Positions 33,501-41,650 of a stretch of 64,000 nucleotides of DNA are shown here, piece by piece. Made by a program: the position numbers and the translations under genes. The DNA comes from Bacteroidales bacterium UBA3653 (GTDB lineage: Bacteria > Bacteroidota > Bacteroidia > Bacteroidales > Paludibacteraceae). The stretch covers positions 124,001-188,000 of the forward strand of contig DFKE01000001.1 in the NCBI GenBank assembly GCA_002373505.1. Direction: 5' to 3'. Within the stretch, counting starts at the first letter, position 1, and each line of letters starts with the position of its first letter. The notes under the pieces are model-generated. The model saw nothing but the letters and a program-made list of their open reading frames with translations, made no database searches and had not been told where the DNA came from.

Positions 33501-35472
33501 AACCGGATGCTGTTTGTAAACCGACGAAAATCTTCTTGCCGATGGTACCATCTTTAAGAGTAATCAGGTCGGTGTACCATTCTGTCTCATCCCATGCATT
33601 TGTCTTGCCGGTGAAGGTCTTTGTACTGTCATTCGTCCATGTGTCACCTGTTCCGAAGTTCAGTGTGTAACCGGTTGGAATGAAGCTGACGTATTTGTTC
33701 GTTGAACCGCTATCATGATAGACGTGGAATTTACCCTTACCACCACCAAGGTTACCACTTTGCGGATTAGCACCGAATTTCTTATCGCGGTTATGGAAGA
33801 ACGGCATGTTACCGTTGAATCCTGTTGACGATGTGTAAGATTGATCCACACCTTGCCATGCTACTTTATAGTTTTCAGCATAAGGAAGTGATAACTCATC
33901 CGTTAAGTAGTTGTTTGTAGCCCCTGCAACAGGAGAGAAGCAAATGTTCTCTGCGTTCCACGCACCACTATGTTGATAATGGAATGAATAAGTTCCCGTA
34001 CACGAACAAGATGAGGTGCTGAAGTTACGTACCGTTGTTGGTGCACCGGCTGCACAGTTGGTCGTTCCATCGCCCGTAGCGCGTACCTGCCACGAAACAG
34101 ATGTACCTCCGCATGCTTTGCCAGTAACAGTGTAATTGCATGTCGTCCCGTTTCCGGTAGATATCCATCCGCCACCATCAATATTCACTTCATATCCAGT
34201 TGCTCCGGTTACTTCATCCCAGTATAACGTTCCCCCCTCATTGCTCGGAGTCTCATTCGGATTCGTCGGTGCTGGCAATTCTGTACAACACAACGTACGA
34301 TAATTGGTCAATGCTTTCTCTGTCCATTTTGCATAAACTGTAACGCCTCCTGAATGGATCCAGTTCTTACTTGCGTCGGTATATGTCTTTCCGCCTCCGC
34401 TTGCACTGGCAACAATTTCGCCGGAACTATTTATTAACTGCACGCCACTTCCTCCTGCAGCGTTGTAATAACCGCCGAATGTATATCCTGTCTTCGTCGG
34501 CAATGTGGTTACTACCGTTCCTGTCAAGCCTGTATTTGAATCAAATGTCGCCGTTATACTTGACGGAGACGCAGCTGTTGTAGCATCTTGGTCATTCAAA
34601 CTAATTGTATAAGTCTTGGCTGCACACGCAGCATTGTAACTAATAGAACCATTATCGTTTTGATTATAACGATAGACGAAAGTAAACGTACCATTAAGAT
34701 TATCCGTCCTACTTATTTTAGTTGAGGTTACTGTTCCACTTGTCGAACCTACAGACAGATCCTCGGGAGCAGTATACCCATTTGCGGGTGTAACTACGAT
34801 AGATACTTGTCTATCCGTCGCCGTCGAACTACAGGTCGCAACTGGGCTGGTCGTAATCGAAGTAATTGATCCATGCGTCGAACTACTACCATCACTAACC
34901 GTTACGGATTTTGCGCATTCAGAACTTGTGGTGATTTCGATTTTGGTGATTTGTGCGTTGGCAGAAACAATATTTAATTTCAATGTAGATGCTTGATAAC
35001 TTGCCCCAATAGGATATGTGTATGTGGAATTCTGAGTACTCCATGTTTGTTCTGCTGAAGCAGTACTAGAGCCCGCTTTTATTGTAACCTTCACGCTTGT
35101 GGAGCACCCGGATGAATTCCAAAATTTTACCTGTGTAATCTTTTCTCCGGAGTAAGTAGGTAATTGAAAAACAGGAGATTGATTACCTATTAGAATATAA
35201 CCAGTAGAAAAATACACTTTATTGTCGTATAGTACCGTAAACTGAGCTCCGTCTGCAGCATAGAAACTATCGCCGTTACTAAATTTATTACTGGAACCTG
35301 TTGCAGGATGTGTACTTCCCCCTTGAGTCGTGTAGAAATTGTTAGCTGTGGTAAAATCGTATGTATACGTAGCGCCCCAAACATGCAAACTCCCAAGGAT
35401 TAATGCGAGGACTATCAACCCAATAGAACGAGAGTTACGAATATTTTTTGCTATATTAAAATTTGCTTTCAT
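27538..35472 (-). CDS. Giant T9SS-exported InlB-repeat surface protein
   Basis: About 2644 residues from MKANFNIAKNIRNSRSIGL; signal peptide ends HVWGA. Architecture: beta-rich start (YTYDFTTANNFYT), InlB (Listeria-Bacteroides) repeats such as KTGYTFGGYYNAAGGSG and FQLKYNANGGTGTMSPLP, an FN3-like domain (ETPSNEGGTLYWDEVTGATG), several roughly 130-residue 'TDGTYILVSNA'-type modules, further InlB repeats, a long C-terminal region, and the tail YILRGGVIYDATGKKVREIK typical of T9SS substrates. Likely a surface adhesin. An ATG at 35514 would overlap the upstream stop by 4 nt; ATG 35472 fits a normal signal peptide. Base composition is more AT-rich than the core genes. Confidence 0.88.
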   Translation of the reverse strand: MKANFNIAKNIRNSRSIGLIVLALILGSLHVWGATYTYDFTTANNFYTTQGGSTHPATGSSNKFSNGDSFYAADGAQFTVLYDNKVYFSTGYILIGNQSPVFQLPTYSGEKITQVKFWNSSGCSTSVKVTIKAGSSTASAEQTWSTQNSTYTYPIGASYQASTLKLNIVSANAQITKIEITTSSECAKSVTVSDGSSSTHGSITSITTSPVATCSSTATDRQVSIVVTPANGYTAPEDLSVGSTSGTVTSTKISRTDNLNGTFTFVYRYNQNDNGSISYNAACAAKTYTISLNDQDATTAASPSSITATFDSNTGLTGTVVTTLPTKTGYTFGGYYNAAGGSGVQLINSSGEIVASASGGGKTYTDASKNWIHSGGVTVYAKWTEKALTNYRTLCCTELPAPTNPNETPSNEGGTLYWDEVTGATGYEVNIDGGGWISTGNGTTCNYTVTGKACGGTSVSWQVRATGDGTTNCAAGAPTTVRNFSTSSCSCTGTYSFHYQHSGAWNAENICFSPVAGATNNYLTDELSLPYAENYKVAWQGVDQSYTSSTGFNGNMPFFHNRDKKFGANPQSGNLGGGKGKFHVYHDSGSTNKYVSFIPTGYTLNFGTGDTWTNDSTKTFTGKTNAWDETEWYTDLITLKDGTIGKKIFVGLQTASGYVWCDPYSQKDNLSGLRTKSGSGESWVTGGLTTSYPNKTGKFRIYANSGDKNWYVTFVPHFQLKYNANGGTGTMSPLPATPVSCEETSGNRTVTVATSSFTAPTGKVFDHWNTAADNSGSNVSTGSYTLTGDVTLYAIWRDADYTVTLNQSPSVGATLTGATNTAHYGGTINISASEPTGYQFVNWTSSPSVTFADATSASTSFTMPASNVTITANYVQVYTVTFVHHDKGAFSGGSTEVLVPTSSNTITLPTVTDVSCGFYDTFEGWIASGSEYSESTSKPATVYAGGSSYTVSSDVTLRALYSKCEGAGGQSYHKVTAIGDVTDGTYILVSNASTPTVYSGHSGSNTYGDCVTGLTADGDDYSSTLPSGAVQVTVTRGTGGNASKFTIHNGSKYIVAGTESTGTSDSESWWQLTTGSNVNSKACPAGVIQPASYTDNVLQENNTYHRFRTYKNSQTAYVFLYKLIDKCTKSYATNPSCIKPTGVHITYNANALDATMSCSTSNRTYKVVDAVNQYPKLASAYTFCDNATRDGYTLVGWNTQANGLGTTYELDHSYSNLPVSGDLDGDNYVTLTVYAMWAPSVSFNVGNATGGTGVPDVIEADGGFMLPTPTAAQIGTIPCGYSFYGWSESSVVATSTKPTLYMPGTKYTGSYRTLYAVYRLAGEGGNPDLFSLSYTYSATKYYVAKPTDIATAPSTWGSDKVKKFSATTDPEEALAFGTKSIGGKTVKSFYWMYDDEEVYVYWKDNAGSLTHANEEDTDYGWTISGTTDLTFSTTYPGQTARQIVFTAPSYGDPATFNASTSAATSLHKEEASTTTYTYATNPSCETTATLQFVTNGGTLNYPDTYDASNYVDLTVGTNVYLPTATYPGEWVFEGWMKGEDVSSTDIRPESANFIEVTLNTTTYSAAPAGTTTFHAVYSKTVNDKQFDPINGGTYKLFAIMADGTTKNYMPVWGGSRGTVASVTSCASTGDYTITPGTGVHAGQYKITCGSYTLGVVDDANTDLKDVADTWWNIESSTSGKGTYRITVVGSTYRGLSYGSSAFGNYALSQVNSSGQTMYRDMEIGECIYTEYTSTPENIPYITITGSPVKITSTNGERVYASSKIHVEAHNFTGVRTIHLNATNGFATNPAFVNTAANGAYSGDIDIYYQPTTAGDGSIVTSVLTASQIAGTTPEQISQTFSAIKGRNMPAKFVIAAKIGGQWYAMPDDKSTTETMTALPIEVNDADAPISATLVPHNVEWSLSDVVNSNDRPKDKVYLYESNKMKDDGITPWNYALYAGTAPTIGTYGQVSGISGTSSDRYEWGLTTSDLLEYTISNATVGKNISISNASNFGTHASAIASSTLFLLPIENYYELAEMQAVEWKANSVVVMFRGAGSKATAKLGAGAEGSAQSLTSVKKDHGVYEIATGDLTSAAGQSLAITIKNSSDVVLGRKLLVVPAIVSVDKNSDALGITTDAAAATDVVVLDGATLSAATTKYTFKNITVYPGGKLVIGSGKQLGMASLTLRGGSAWGAATYEHKYPQFVVNNTASDAYSNSAAVINYDYVTTKDQYYSFVLPYNGSTSAIKYPVDIYGSAVSASNTGSFEFQYYDGAARATGATGWKVLAEPATLEAGTGYTFFGMPKKVDAYDGSDSEHANTRQRYGIHRIPMSVAAATVQAGETGGGEPANKPISINVILASKNNDSGWNLVGNPYMANVSGLSNTDIQVGELVHTSTVPWDGKWQWDNPTSGVRYIVTTDDGQTFESQQASTATLKAFKNFFVQIQNAEANTLVIPATTRTDKSLAPARYMDEVEQDIQLAVDLISEARKDKVDLLINDIYTAEFDQDGDFTKMMNSTNFNLYGVYPGDNLSFIAVDKTTAANSIAVGYQVPAGGDYSLQLSDREYVMVDAIEALYVTDHEVSPEVTTNLLDGPYNFHVNNAETNDTRFTISIRLAPKTPTDIDIVPSEGQEEMQPMKFIYHDKMYILRGGVIYDATGKKVREIK

Positions 35473-35510
35473 AATCGTTTCAATTTTAATCATTAAACAT
35501 CCTTTTTCTC

Positions 35511-37292
35511 TCATTCATCAATCGCATAATCCGCAAACACGGCATAGAAAGTCTTATCCCCGGTAATCGTTATTGTAGCACCTGTGTATAAGGTAGATGT
35601 TCCATGCGTATAATTACCTCCTTCGGCATCGGTCCATCCGGCTAACTTATCTCCGCAAGGCAGCGGACTTATTGTAGGAGGTGTTAATGCAGTACCGCTT
35701 CCAATATTATTATCTGTCCGCGCTTCACTTCCATTAACCATCCAAGTGACCGTATAAGTCGGCACCCATTTCGCATAAAGTGCTACACTACCACCGCTCA
35801 TTGATATTGAATTTCCTGCTGTGTAAGTGGTACCATTCCCATCTGCTTTGGTATTCCAACCAGCCCATGCATATCCTGTTTTAACAAGAGTTCCGGTGTT
35901 GCCTAATACCGTCGCAGACTGAGCACCGATATACTCATTGTTATCTGTCGGCACTGTACCTCCTGTGTTTTCGTTTCCATAGTATGTTACATGATACTTC
36001 ACATCATCGCAGAATTTATAAATTTTCGGCCATGCAGTATTGGCTGTTGATGTCTCGTAACTGGAGAAACGAGGAGAAGAGGTGTTGTATTTCAATACTC
36101 TTCCTGTATATGCTTTGTTCGTAATAGTTGCTTCTCCCGAACCATTTATCGAAACGCTCCATGAAGACGCATCATTCTTAATAGCAGAACCAACCAATTT
36201 GTTATTGTCATCCGCTGACATAGCTAAATATGTCGTGCCATTTTTGAAAGACCAATAGCCACTTGCACTACCAGCTTCTACCGTAAACGGATAGTAACCA
36301 GAAGGATTAGTTGTATAAGTGTGTACATCTCCCCAATGAGAAGTTCCACTTTCTGCATAGCCTCCAAACTCCTTCGATACACTCGGGTAATAGATTAACA
36401 CTACATCGCCGGCACTAATACTTGATGCCACTCCGGCAGTACATCCACCACCTCCACCGCCGGAAGTGGAATAGGTAATTGTAATCGTCGCTATATCGAG
36501 TTTTGTATTGGACGTATTACAGTTTTGGATAGTTATCGAACTGCTTGATGTCACTTCAAGACCTGAAACAGAACCTGTATAAGGGCTAGACCCACCGCTC
36601 AATGTAATGGCCGTAAGCGCACCAGACCCGACCTTGTATTTCGTCGTGGGCTTAGATTTTGTAGTAATGGTAAATGCAGTAATAGTTACATCTGATGCCG
36701 GAGTAAGTGTAATGGATCCTCCGTTCCCTCCACTGTGATAGTATAGACGTAAATAATTACTGGAACTACTATAGAATGGAGCGTTCGTGGCATCATTTTT
36801 TGCCGTTGAAAAGGACACAACATTTGTAACTGAGCCAGAAACATCGGTAAAATTTGTCGAGTTTGACCCCGTAGCATCACCCCATCCTAAAGTGTACGTG
36901 TCTGCCCACACATTCCCAACTCCAACAGTCAGCATACATAGGCAAATCAGACTGGCGAGAGAGAAGCTAGACACTGCCGCGTAAGAGAAATGTAAGGGGC
37001 AAGTTAGAGGCAAGTAAGAGGCAAGTAAGAGGCAACTCGTACTCATTTTCCCCTTTTGCTCCATGTTCCCCTTTTGCTTCCATTTTGCATCCAATCCCGA
37101 CGGTGAACTGTGAAGCGATTGAGGCGCACCGAGGATGTCCTGTGAACATCCAAAGGAGTAAATGCGCCGCGCGAGTTTCCCGAGGAAACATAGAACTCCT
37201 CTTGTGATCCGACAGTCACATATAGCGTCATTACTCAGTAGGTTTCCCCACGCCCCCCACAAAGTCTTCAAATAAGTAATTACATTTTTCAT
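35511..37292 (-). CDS. InlB-repeat secreted protein lacking a T9SS tail
   Basis: About 593 residues from MKNVITYLKTLWGAWGN; the start is uncertain (M at 37292, 37064 or 37046). The signal-peptide-like core SSFSLASLICLCMLTVGVGN, ending NVWA, comes only some 100 residues in, after an odd stretch partly encoded by 11-bp repeats (LLLASYLPLT). Then a beta domain, a Gly run, a roughly 130-residue module (ISAGDVVLIYYPS to PKIYKF) and two InlB repeats. It stops at VFADYAIDE with no sorting tail, unlike its neighbours, so it may be 3'-truncated or anchored by a partner. Confidence 0.72.
   Translation of the reverse strand: MKNVITYLKTLWGAWGNLLSNDAICDCRITRGVLCFLGKLARRIYSFGCSQDILGAPQSLHSSPSGLDAKWKQKGNMEQKGKMSTSCLLLASYLPLTCPLHFSYAAVSSFSLASLICLCMLTVGVGNVWADTYTLGWGDATGSNSTNFTDVSGSVTNVVSFSTAKNDATNAPFYSSSSNYLRLYYHSGGNGGSITLTPASDVTITAFTITTKSKPTTKYKVGSGALTAITLSGGSSPYTGSVSGLEVTSSSSITIQNCNTSNTKLDIATITITYSTSGGGGGGCTAGVASSISAGDVVLIYYPSVSKEFGGYAESGTSHWGDVHTYTTNPSGYYPFTVEAGSASGYWSFKNGTTYLAMSADDNNKLVGSAIKNDASSWSVSINGSGEATITNKAYTGRVLKYNTSSPRFSSYETSTANTAWPKIYKFCDDVKYHVTYYGNENTGGTVPTDNNEYIGAQSATVLGNTGTLVKTGYAWAGWNTKADGNGTTYTAGNSISMSGGSVALYAKWVPTYTVTWMVNGSEARTDNNIGSGTALTPPTISPLPCGDKLAGWTDAEGGNYTHGTSTLYTGATITITGDKTFYAVFADYAIDE
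36998..37041 (-). repeat. 11-bp GGCAAGTAAGA array in the N-terminal region of the tail-less InlB protein
   Basis: Four 11-bp units, the last degenerate; beside it (about 37045-37085) CCCCTTTTGCT words repeat. Both are open in the same frame as the signal peptide. Confidence 0.8.
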
Positions 37293-37351
37293 AATGTATT
37301 TAGTTTTTATATTATATTCGATTTTATATAATGTTCGCACGCGAATACATA

Positions 37352-37894
37352 TTATTGACCATCGGTATTACTTTGATCTTGATTTTCTTTCTGGTGGTAT
37401 TCATTGATTAGCAACGATATTTGGAATGCGGTTAAATCTCCTAACAAGTCCGGTAAGGCGATTTCACTTGGAGCTTTCAAATAAGCCGAGCACTCCGCCA
37501 TTAAATAAACAGCTCTATCTCTTACCTCTTTATTGAAGGTAGCCTCCTTGTATATTCCGGCCAAGAAACTAATCAAATTAATCATGTTCAAACTAAGAGC
37601 CTTCTTATCTGTCAAATTGCGTATTAACCTATCTAGAGCATCCCTATATGTATCAAAAATTTGTTTTTTGTACAATCTCTGAGAAATGATGTAGAATATT
37701 ATCACATTCAGCATAGAAAAACACATTGTCCCAAATCCCCAAAAAAATGAGCCAAAGTTCCCCCAGTCTACATTCTTTTCAGAAAGTTCCGTACCAACGG
37801 TAGGCCTGTATGCAAACCAACATACCGCCACTCCAACTAGAATTATTACTACGACTAAATAGTAAATTAAATATCGTTCAAAATGCTGTTTCAT
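37352..37894 (-). CDS. Two-helix membrane protein, unknown (possible anti-phage type)
   Basis: 180 residues from MKQHFERYLIYYLVVVIILV. Two membrane helices (about 8-29 and 52-76) around VDWGNFGSFFWGFGTMCFSM, then a helical cytoplasmic tail. The GxFGxFxxG, second helix, Gln/Tyr-rich continuation loosely resembles small proteins annotated as 'putative phage abortive infection protein'; this is a weak resemblance from memory. AT-rich like its neighbour, which ends 46 nt upstream. Confidence 0.65.
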   Translation of the reverse strand: MKQHFERYLIYYLVVVIILVGVAVCWFAYRPTVGTELSEKNVDWGNFGSFFWGFGTMCFSMLNVIIFYIISQRLYKKQIFDTYRDALDRLIRNLTDKKALSLNMINLISFLAGIYKEATFNKEVRDRAVYLMAECSAYLKAPSEIALPDLLGDLTAFQISLLINEYHQKENQDQSNTDGQ

Positions 37895-37940
37895 AATCTT
37901 TTTTGTTTTTATCTTATAGCACACATGCAAATGCGCGCAT

Positions 37941-40031
37941 TTACGCGATTTTTAAAACATGTATAGTGTGTTTAGGGTTGTAGTATATTCTTGTATGCAA
38001 ATTTACTTTTATCATTACTTGAGGAAAAATCCATTGTTTATCAACATATGTGCCTTTGGGCGTGTTTATTTCAGACAAGGAATCAATACTGATATTATCC
38101 GTATTCCATTCTATATATGGTAATGCAATGATGGGGATTGCAATTAGACATTTATTAGGAAAATATTTAGTAAAACCTAGTCCTATCATTCGGGATTTAA
38201 GCCCAAATATATTATTATCTCCGAGACCTATTGTCAAAAATCTATAATCGTATTTACATATAAAGTAGAACATCCGTTGTTTAAGATTTTTAAATTCCAC
38301 TACTTCTACCTCTCTATTGAAACGACTATACACTTCTGCTATCGCATTACTGAAATGTTCCGTTATTTGTGATTCGAATGAATTTTCTCTTAATCTATAA
38401 TTATCTTTCGTAAGTAGAGTTGCACGTTCTACGACTCCACTCTCCCATAATGGAATCTCATAGAAAGTGTCTTTATCTACATATATGTCATTCGGAGCTA
38501 TAACATCTCTATATCTTGAAACTACTCGTTGTATATCAACAGTCTGAAGGAAGATTTGACGACACGAGTCGTTTTGTAATGGCAAAGATAAAATTTCATC
38601 AAATGTCTCCTCATAGGTGTGATTAAGAATGCTTCGGAAAAAAATAGTTGGACTGATTATTAATGTTGTTTTAGGAGATTCCTTCATTACATCCTCAACC
38701 CCTTTCTGCAACTGGCTAATATTTTCTTTTAGATTGTCGATGACGAAAATGCAATCTGTAATGCCTTTTTGTTCTTCTCCTGAATGATATTGTCGCACCA
38801 AGAGGTATGCAAAAAAGTGTGTCAAATATTTATGCAAGATAGTCACTTCGCCATTATTATTATGTCCTAGCATTATGTTGATATAACTATGCCATGTGCT
38901 GTCGAAGTGGTTAATCATCTTTAGGTATCTCCAGATACAATCACGAGCTGTCAAAGGAAGTATCACTTGATCTCCAATTATTACCGCATCAAAATTATTA
39001 GTGATTGCATTATCAGCACATTCTTTATTATCTCTGCAATAGAGCGCTGCGTTAAGTATAATTGCAAAATTACGCAATGTATTTTGATCTGCCGTATGGC
39101 TGTTATATTTTTGTAAATAGATATATCTTAACCATCTTTGAAATTCGTTAATGAGACCATCGTGGCCATTAGAAGCTGCATTTATTCCTATATAGAATAA
39201 CAAATTATACATTTCTTGTGGAGATGCTGACTGACCTGTCTCGTCAAACAAATTGGCGAGGGAGTTTGCTAAGATGGTATTTATTTCGGCATCGTCCGCG
39301 CTTTTCTTGTATGCGCTCACTATATAATCTAGAGCATCATATAATCCCATCGGATACGGAATTTCATGGGAGTCAAGATGGGTGGCAATGAAATAGGATT
39401 TCCACTGAGAAAGATACGATACGAAATATGTCCTTATATCGTACAATAATGCAGGTTGTTTTGTGATAGCATAACAAGTCAAATGCTTGAACAAAGAATA
39501 ATATTGTTCGCCAAAATGGTCAAATATAGTTTTCTTTTGCTCTTCTTCTTTCGCATTCTGTAGCAAGCTATCATATCGTTGAGCACTAACTTGTTGATCA
39601 TATTTATCGGTGATATAATCCAGTAATTTATTCGGGTTGCTAAATTCTAGAGCTTTTATCAAACTAGAAAATACCCCTAACAAAGAGACTGTGACACATA
39701 TGCACAACAAAACTCTCAACATTAGTTCCACAATATGATTAGCATTCCTAAAAATTGCGTATAGGAGAATGAAAAGCAAACACAAAGCCGTTGAGATGTA
39801 AAATACCCACAAAGATTTTGTCGTTAAGAATAACTTGCCAAATTCGCGAGTGGAATATTTTTCGTCTAAACGAACCACAATAGAGAATAATAGTGGAAAC
39901 ATGATTGTTAGCACAGCGATCACAAGAGGTATAGCATATATTCTTACCTCCGGGGCATAGTCAGTTCCATTTAGAACAATATACTCCATATTATTCTTAA
40001 TCTCTTGTAATATGTGTATTAATGTCTCCAT
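37941..40031 (-). CDS. Large membrane protein of unknown function
   Basis: 696 residues. Three N-terminal membrane helices (about 28-52, 73-94, 101-128), then a predicted soluble, mostly helical region of more than 500 residues with many Tyr, Asn and Asp, and a hydrophobic stretch CLIAIPIIALPYIEW near the end. No motif I recognise (no P-loop, nuclease or protease signature). Strongly AT-rich codon use compared with core genes suggests recent transfer. Same strand and close to the two-helix protein downstream, so probably one operon. Confidence 0.72.
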   Translation of the reverse strand: METLIHILQEIKNNMEYIVLNGTDYAPEVRIYAIPLVIAVLTIMFPLLFSIVVRLDEKYSTREFGKLFLTTKSLWVFYISTALCLLFILLYAIFRNANHIVELMLRVLLCICVTVSLLGVFSSLIKALEFSNPNKLLDYITDKYDQQVSAQRYDSLLQNAKEEEQKKTIFDHFGEQYYSLFKHLTCYAITKQPALLYDIRTYFVSYLSQWKSYFIATHLDSHEIPYPMGLYDALDYIVSAYKKSADDAEINTILANSLANLFDETGQSASPQEMYNLLFYIGINAASNGHDGLINEFQRWLRYIYLQKYNSHTADQNTLRNFAIILNAALYCRDNKECADNAITNNFDAVIIGDQVILPLTARDCIWRYLKMINHFDSTWHSYINIMLGHNNNGEVTILHKYLTHFFAYLLVRQYHSGEEQKGITDCIFVIDNLKENISQLQKGVEDVMKESPKTTLIISPTIFFRSILNHTYEETFDEILSLPLQNDSCRQIFLQTVDIQRVVSRYRDVIAPNDIYVDKDTFYEIPLWESGVVERATLLTKDNYRLRENSFESQITEHFSNAIAEVYSRFNREVEVVEFKNLKQRMFYFICKYDYRFLTIGLGDNNIFGLKSRMIGLGFTKYFPNKCLIAIPIIALPYIEWNTDNISIDSLSEINTPKGTYVDKQWIFPQVMIKVNLHTRIYYNPKHTIHVLKIA

Positions 40032-40176
40032 TATATCAGGAATACTTGTGCCTATGTTAAGTTTGTTCTACTTTTTGCTTCGTCCTTAACAAATAAACAA
40101 CCTCTCTCATCTCATCTCCTTTTGCGCTTAGGTGTCGTACGTATTGTTATTGTTGATATTTTGTATTTCAAGACCT

Positions 40177-40207
40177 AAACTATCCCTCTGCTCTTGCGGG
40201 ATAGTTT
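40177..40207. repeat. 10-bp perfect inverted repeat
   Basis: AAACTATCCC/GGGATAGTTT with an 11-nt loop, between the small membrane ORF and the 696-residue gene. Could be an operator or transcript hairpin; no T-run on either side. Confidence 0.6.
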
Positions 40208-40268
40208 CCCTCAAAGGGTGAATTGTTGTTTTTATGCTCAGGGCACAGATATTAAGCGAAGTTAGAGT

Positions 40269-40541
40269 TTAACATAGTAAAACAAACAAATGTGGAACGA
40301 TTGTGATAAGAGCTTGTACGGCTCCTAATATCGCTACAATTATTTCTACTATTTTTACCCAATTCCAGGAATGGGTCTTCTCCGTCATAGCGCCTTGGCT
40401 AGCGGAGGATACTAAACTTAAATCTTCATTATTTTTTCTTTGAATATTTGTCGAGTTAATATTAAAAGTAGCATGACTAAAATCGAAATGATTGGTCACG
40501 TGATTAGGACTCGACGGGTTATACAATATTATTTTATCCAT
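40269..40541 (-). CDS. Small single-helix protein, unknown
   Basis: 90 residues, Asn/Ser-rich N-terminal half, then one C-terminal helix VKIVEIIVAILGAVQALITI. No homology recognised. It lies upstream of the 696-residue membrane protein on the same strand with a 237-nt gap containing an inverted repeat. Could be a real small membrane gene or chance open frame. Confidence 0.4.
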   Translation of the reverse strand: MDKIILYNPSSPNHVTNHFDFSHATFNINSTNIQRKNNEDLSLVSSASQGAMTEKTHSWNWVKIVEIIVAILGAVQALITIVPHLFVLLC

Positions 40542-41170
40542 ATATTATAAGTGATTTTTTTGTTCACTGAGCTCTCTCGCTCTTATTATTACATTCATAT
40601 AAATATATTATCAAAATCTTGTCTGCGATTTCTCGTATCCAAAGACAGATTACATCGTTATCGCTCCTAACGATTTGGAGGAGCAGATTTAGCTTAATAT
40701 CAACAACAATTTCAAAGGTCACGTCACAATATTTTAAGTGCCTGTGACTAACACTATCTCTTACCCTAATTCGTGTCGGGCACAACTATTGTTTATTTTT
40801 TGTATTTTTATTCATTTAGCATTCATTTCCACGACCATCTCGCGACCATCCTGAACGTCTCTGTAGGGTTTCTATTCCTTTTTTACTTGTTCCCTTTTTA
40901 CTTTACTTGTTCCTTTTCGGACTAAGCTTGTTCCTTTTTTGCCTCCAAAGGGAACAACCTTCTCTTTTACCTTGTGTCTTTTTTACCCAAAACCTCTCTC
41001 AAAAAAGACACAACCCTCTGTTTCTTTTGCACTCTTCCGTGCCGGGCACAACTATTATTGTTTCTTTTGTTTCTCGGTCTTGTGTCGGTCATCTCCCGCT
41101 CGTCGGTCGGTGGCACCTTGTTCCTTTTTTGACATCATGAGAATAAGCCGTGGCGTTGATTCGCACACAA
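40542..41170. other. Gene-free low-complexity region with inverted repeats
   Basis: No convincing coding sequence. Contents: direct repeats of CGGGCACAACTATT (about 40775 and 41042), TTACTTGTTCC words (40880-40935), an inverted repeat TTGTTCCTTT/AAAGGGAACAA (40928-40957) and a 13-bp perfect inverted repeat TTGTGTCTTTTTT/AAAAAAGACACAA (40972-41013). May be a decayed mobile-element end or a non-coding transcript region. Confidence 0.55.
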
Positions 41171-41199
41171 TAAAAAAAGCACTCTCGTCAAAAGTGCTT
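41171..41199 (-). terminator. Intrinsic terminator of the PIN toxin-antitoxin operon
   Basis: Minus strand AAGCACT/AGTGCTT stem followed by a run of seven T, 36 nt after the toxin stop. Confidence 0.82.
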
Positions 41200-41234
41200 A
41201 TTCTAAAGGAAAAATCAAGGGGATGTTATTGGAC

Positions 41235-41648
41235 TTAACTCAAACCGGACAGAACTTGCATGAAATCCGAGATTGATAAAATAGGAGTGCGATTATACTT
41301 GCCAAGAGTCAATAGATCATAATCACCAGTAACAATAAAATCTGCCGGAATAGCATCTGCCATAGATAAAAGATACACATCCTTTGGATCACGTATATCC
41401 GCATCCGCCACAGGATACTCCTCTATCGCATAGCATTTCTCACGCATTAAAGTCCACATTGCTTCTACAGACTCGGTTGAGATGTATTTGCTCACTTTCG
41501 GACGCGACAAAACAACGACCAATTCGTTAATCAACTCCTTGGATACATATACCTGCACGTCCGAACGCTCAAAGATGTCCGCTACGTTATGCAGTCGTTT
41601 GCCCATAAGGAACGAAATCCAAATATTTGTATCAAGGATGACGTTCAT
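41235..41648 (-). CDS. PIN-domain toxin of a type II toxin-antitoxin system
   Basis: 137 residues. PIN nuclease fold: NVILDTNIWISFL (first Asp), ELINELVVVLSRPK (Glu), RDPKDVYLLSMA and DFIVTGDYDLLTL (later acidic residues). Likely Mg-dependent ribonuclease held by the preceding gene's product. Two nt after the antitoxin stop. Confidence 0.88.
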   Translation of the reverse strand: MNVILDTNIWISFLMGKRLHNVADIFERSDVQVYVSKELINELVVVLSRPKVSKYISTESVEAMWTLMREKCYAIEEYPVADADIRDPKDVYLLSMADAIPADFIVTGDYDLLTLGKYNRTPILSISDFMQVLSGLS

Positions 41649-41650
41649 GT

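Noticed and set aside
35511..37292. Frameshift joining the tail-less InlB gene to the giant InlB gene
   Set aside because: The giant has its own signal peptide right after its start, so the two are separate genes rather than one broken gene.
40564..40785. Minus-strand ORF of 73 codons upstream of the small membrane ORF
   Set aside because: No promoter, no helix or motif, and codon use looks random; left out as chance.
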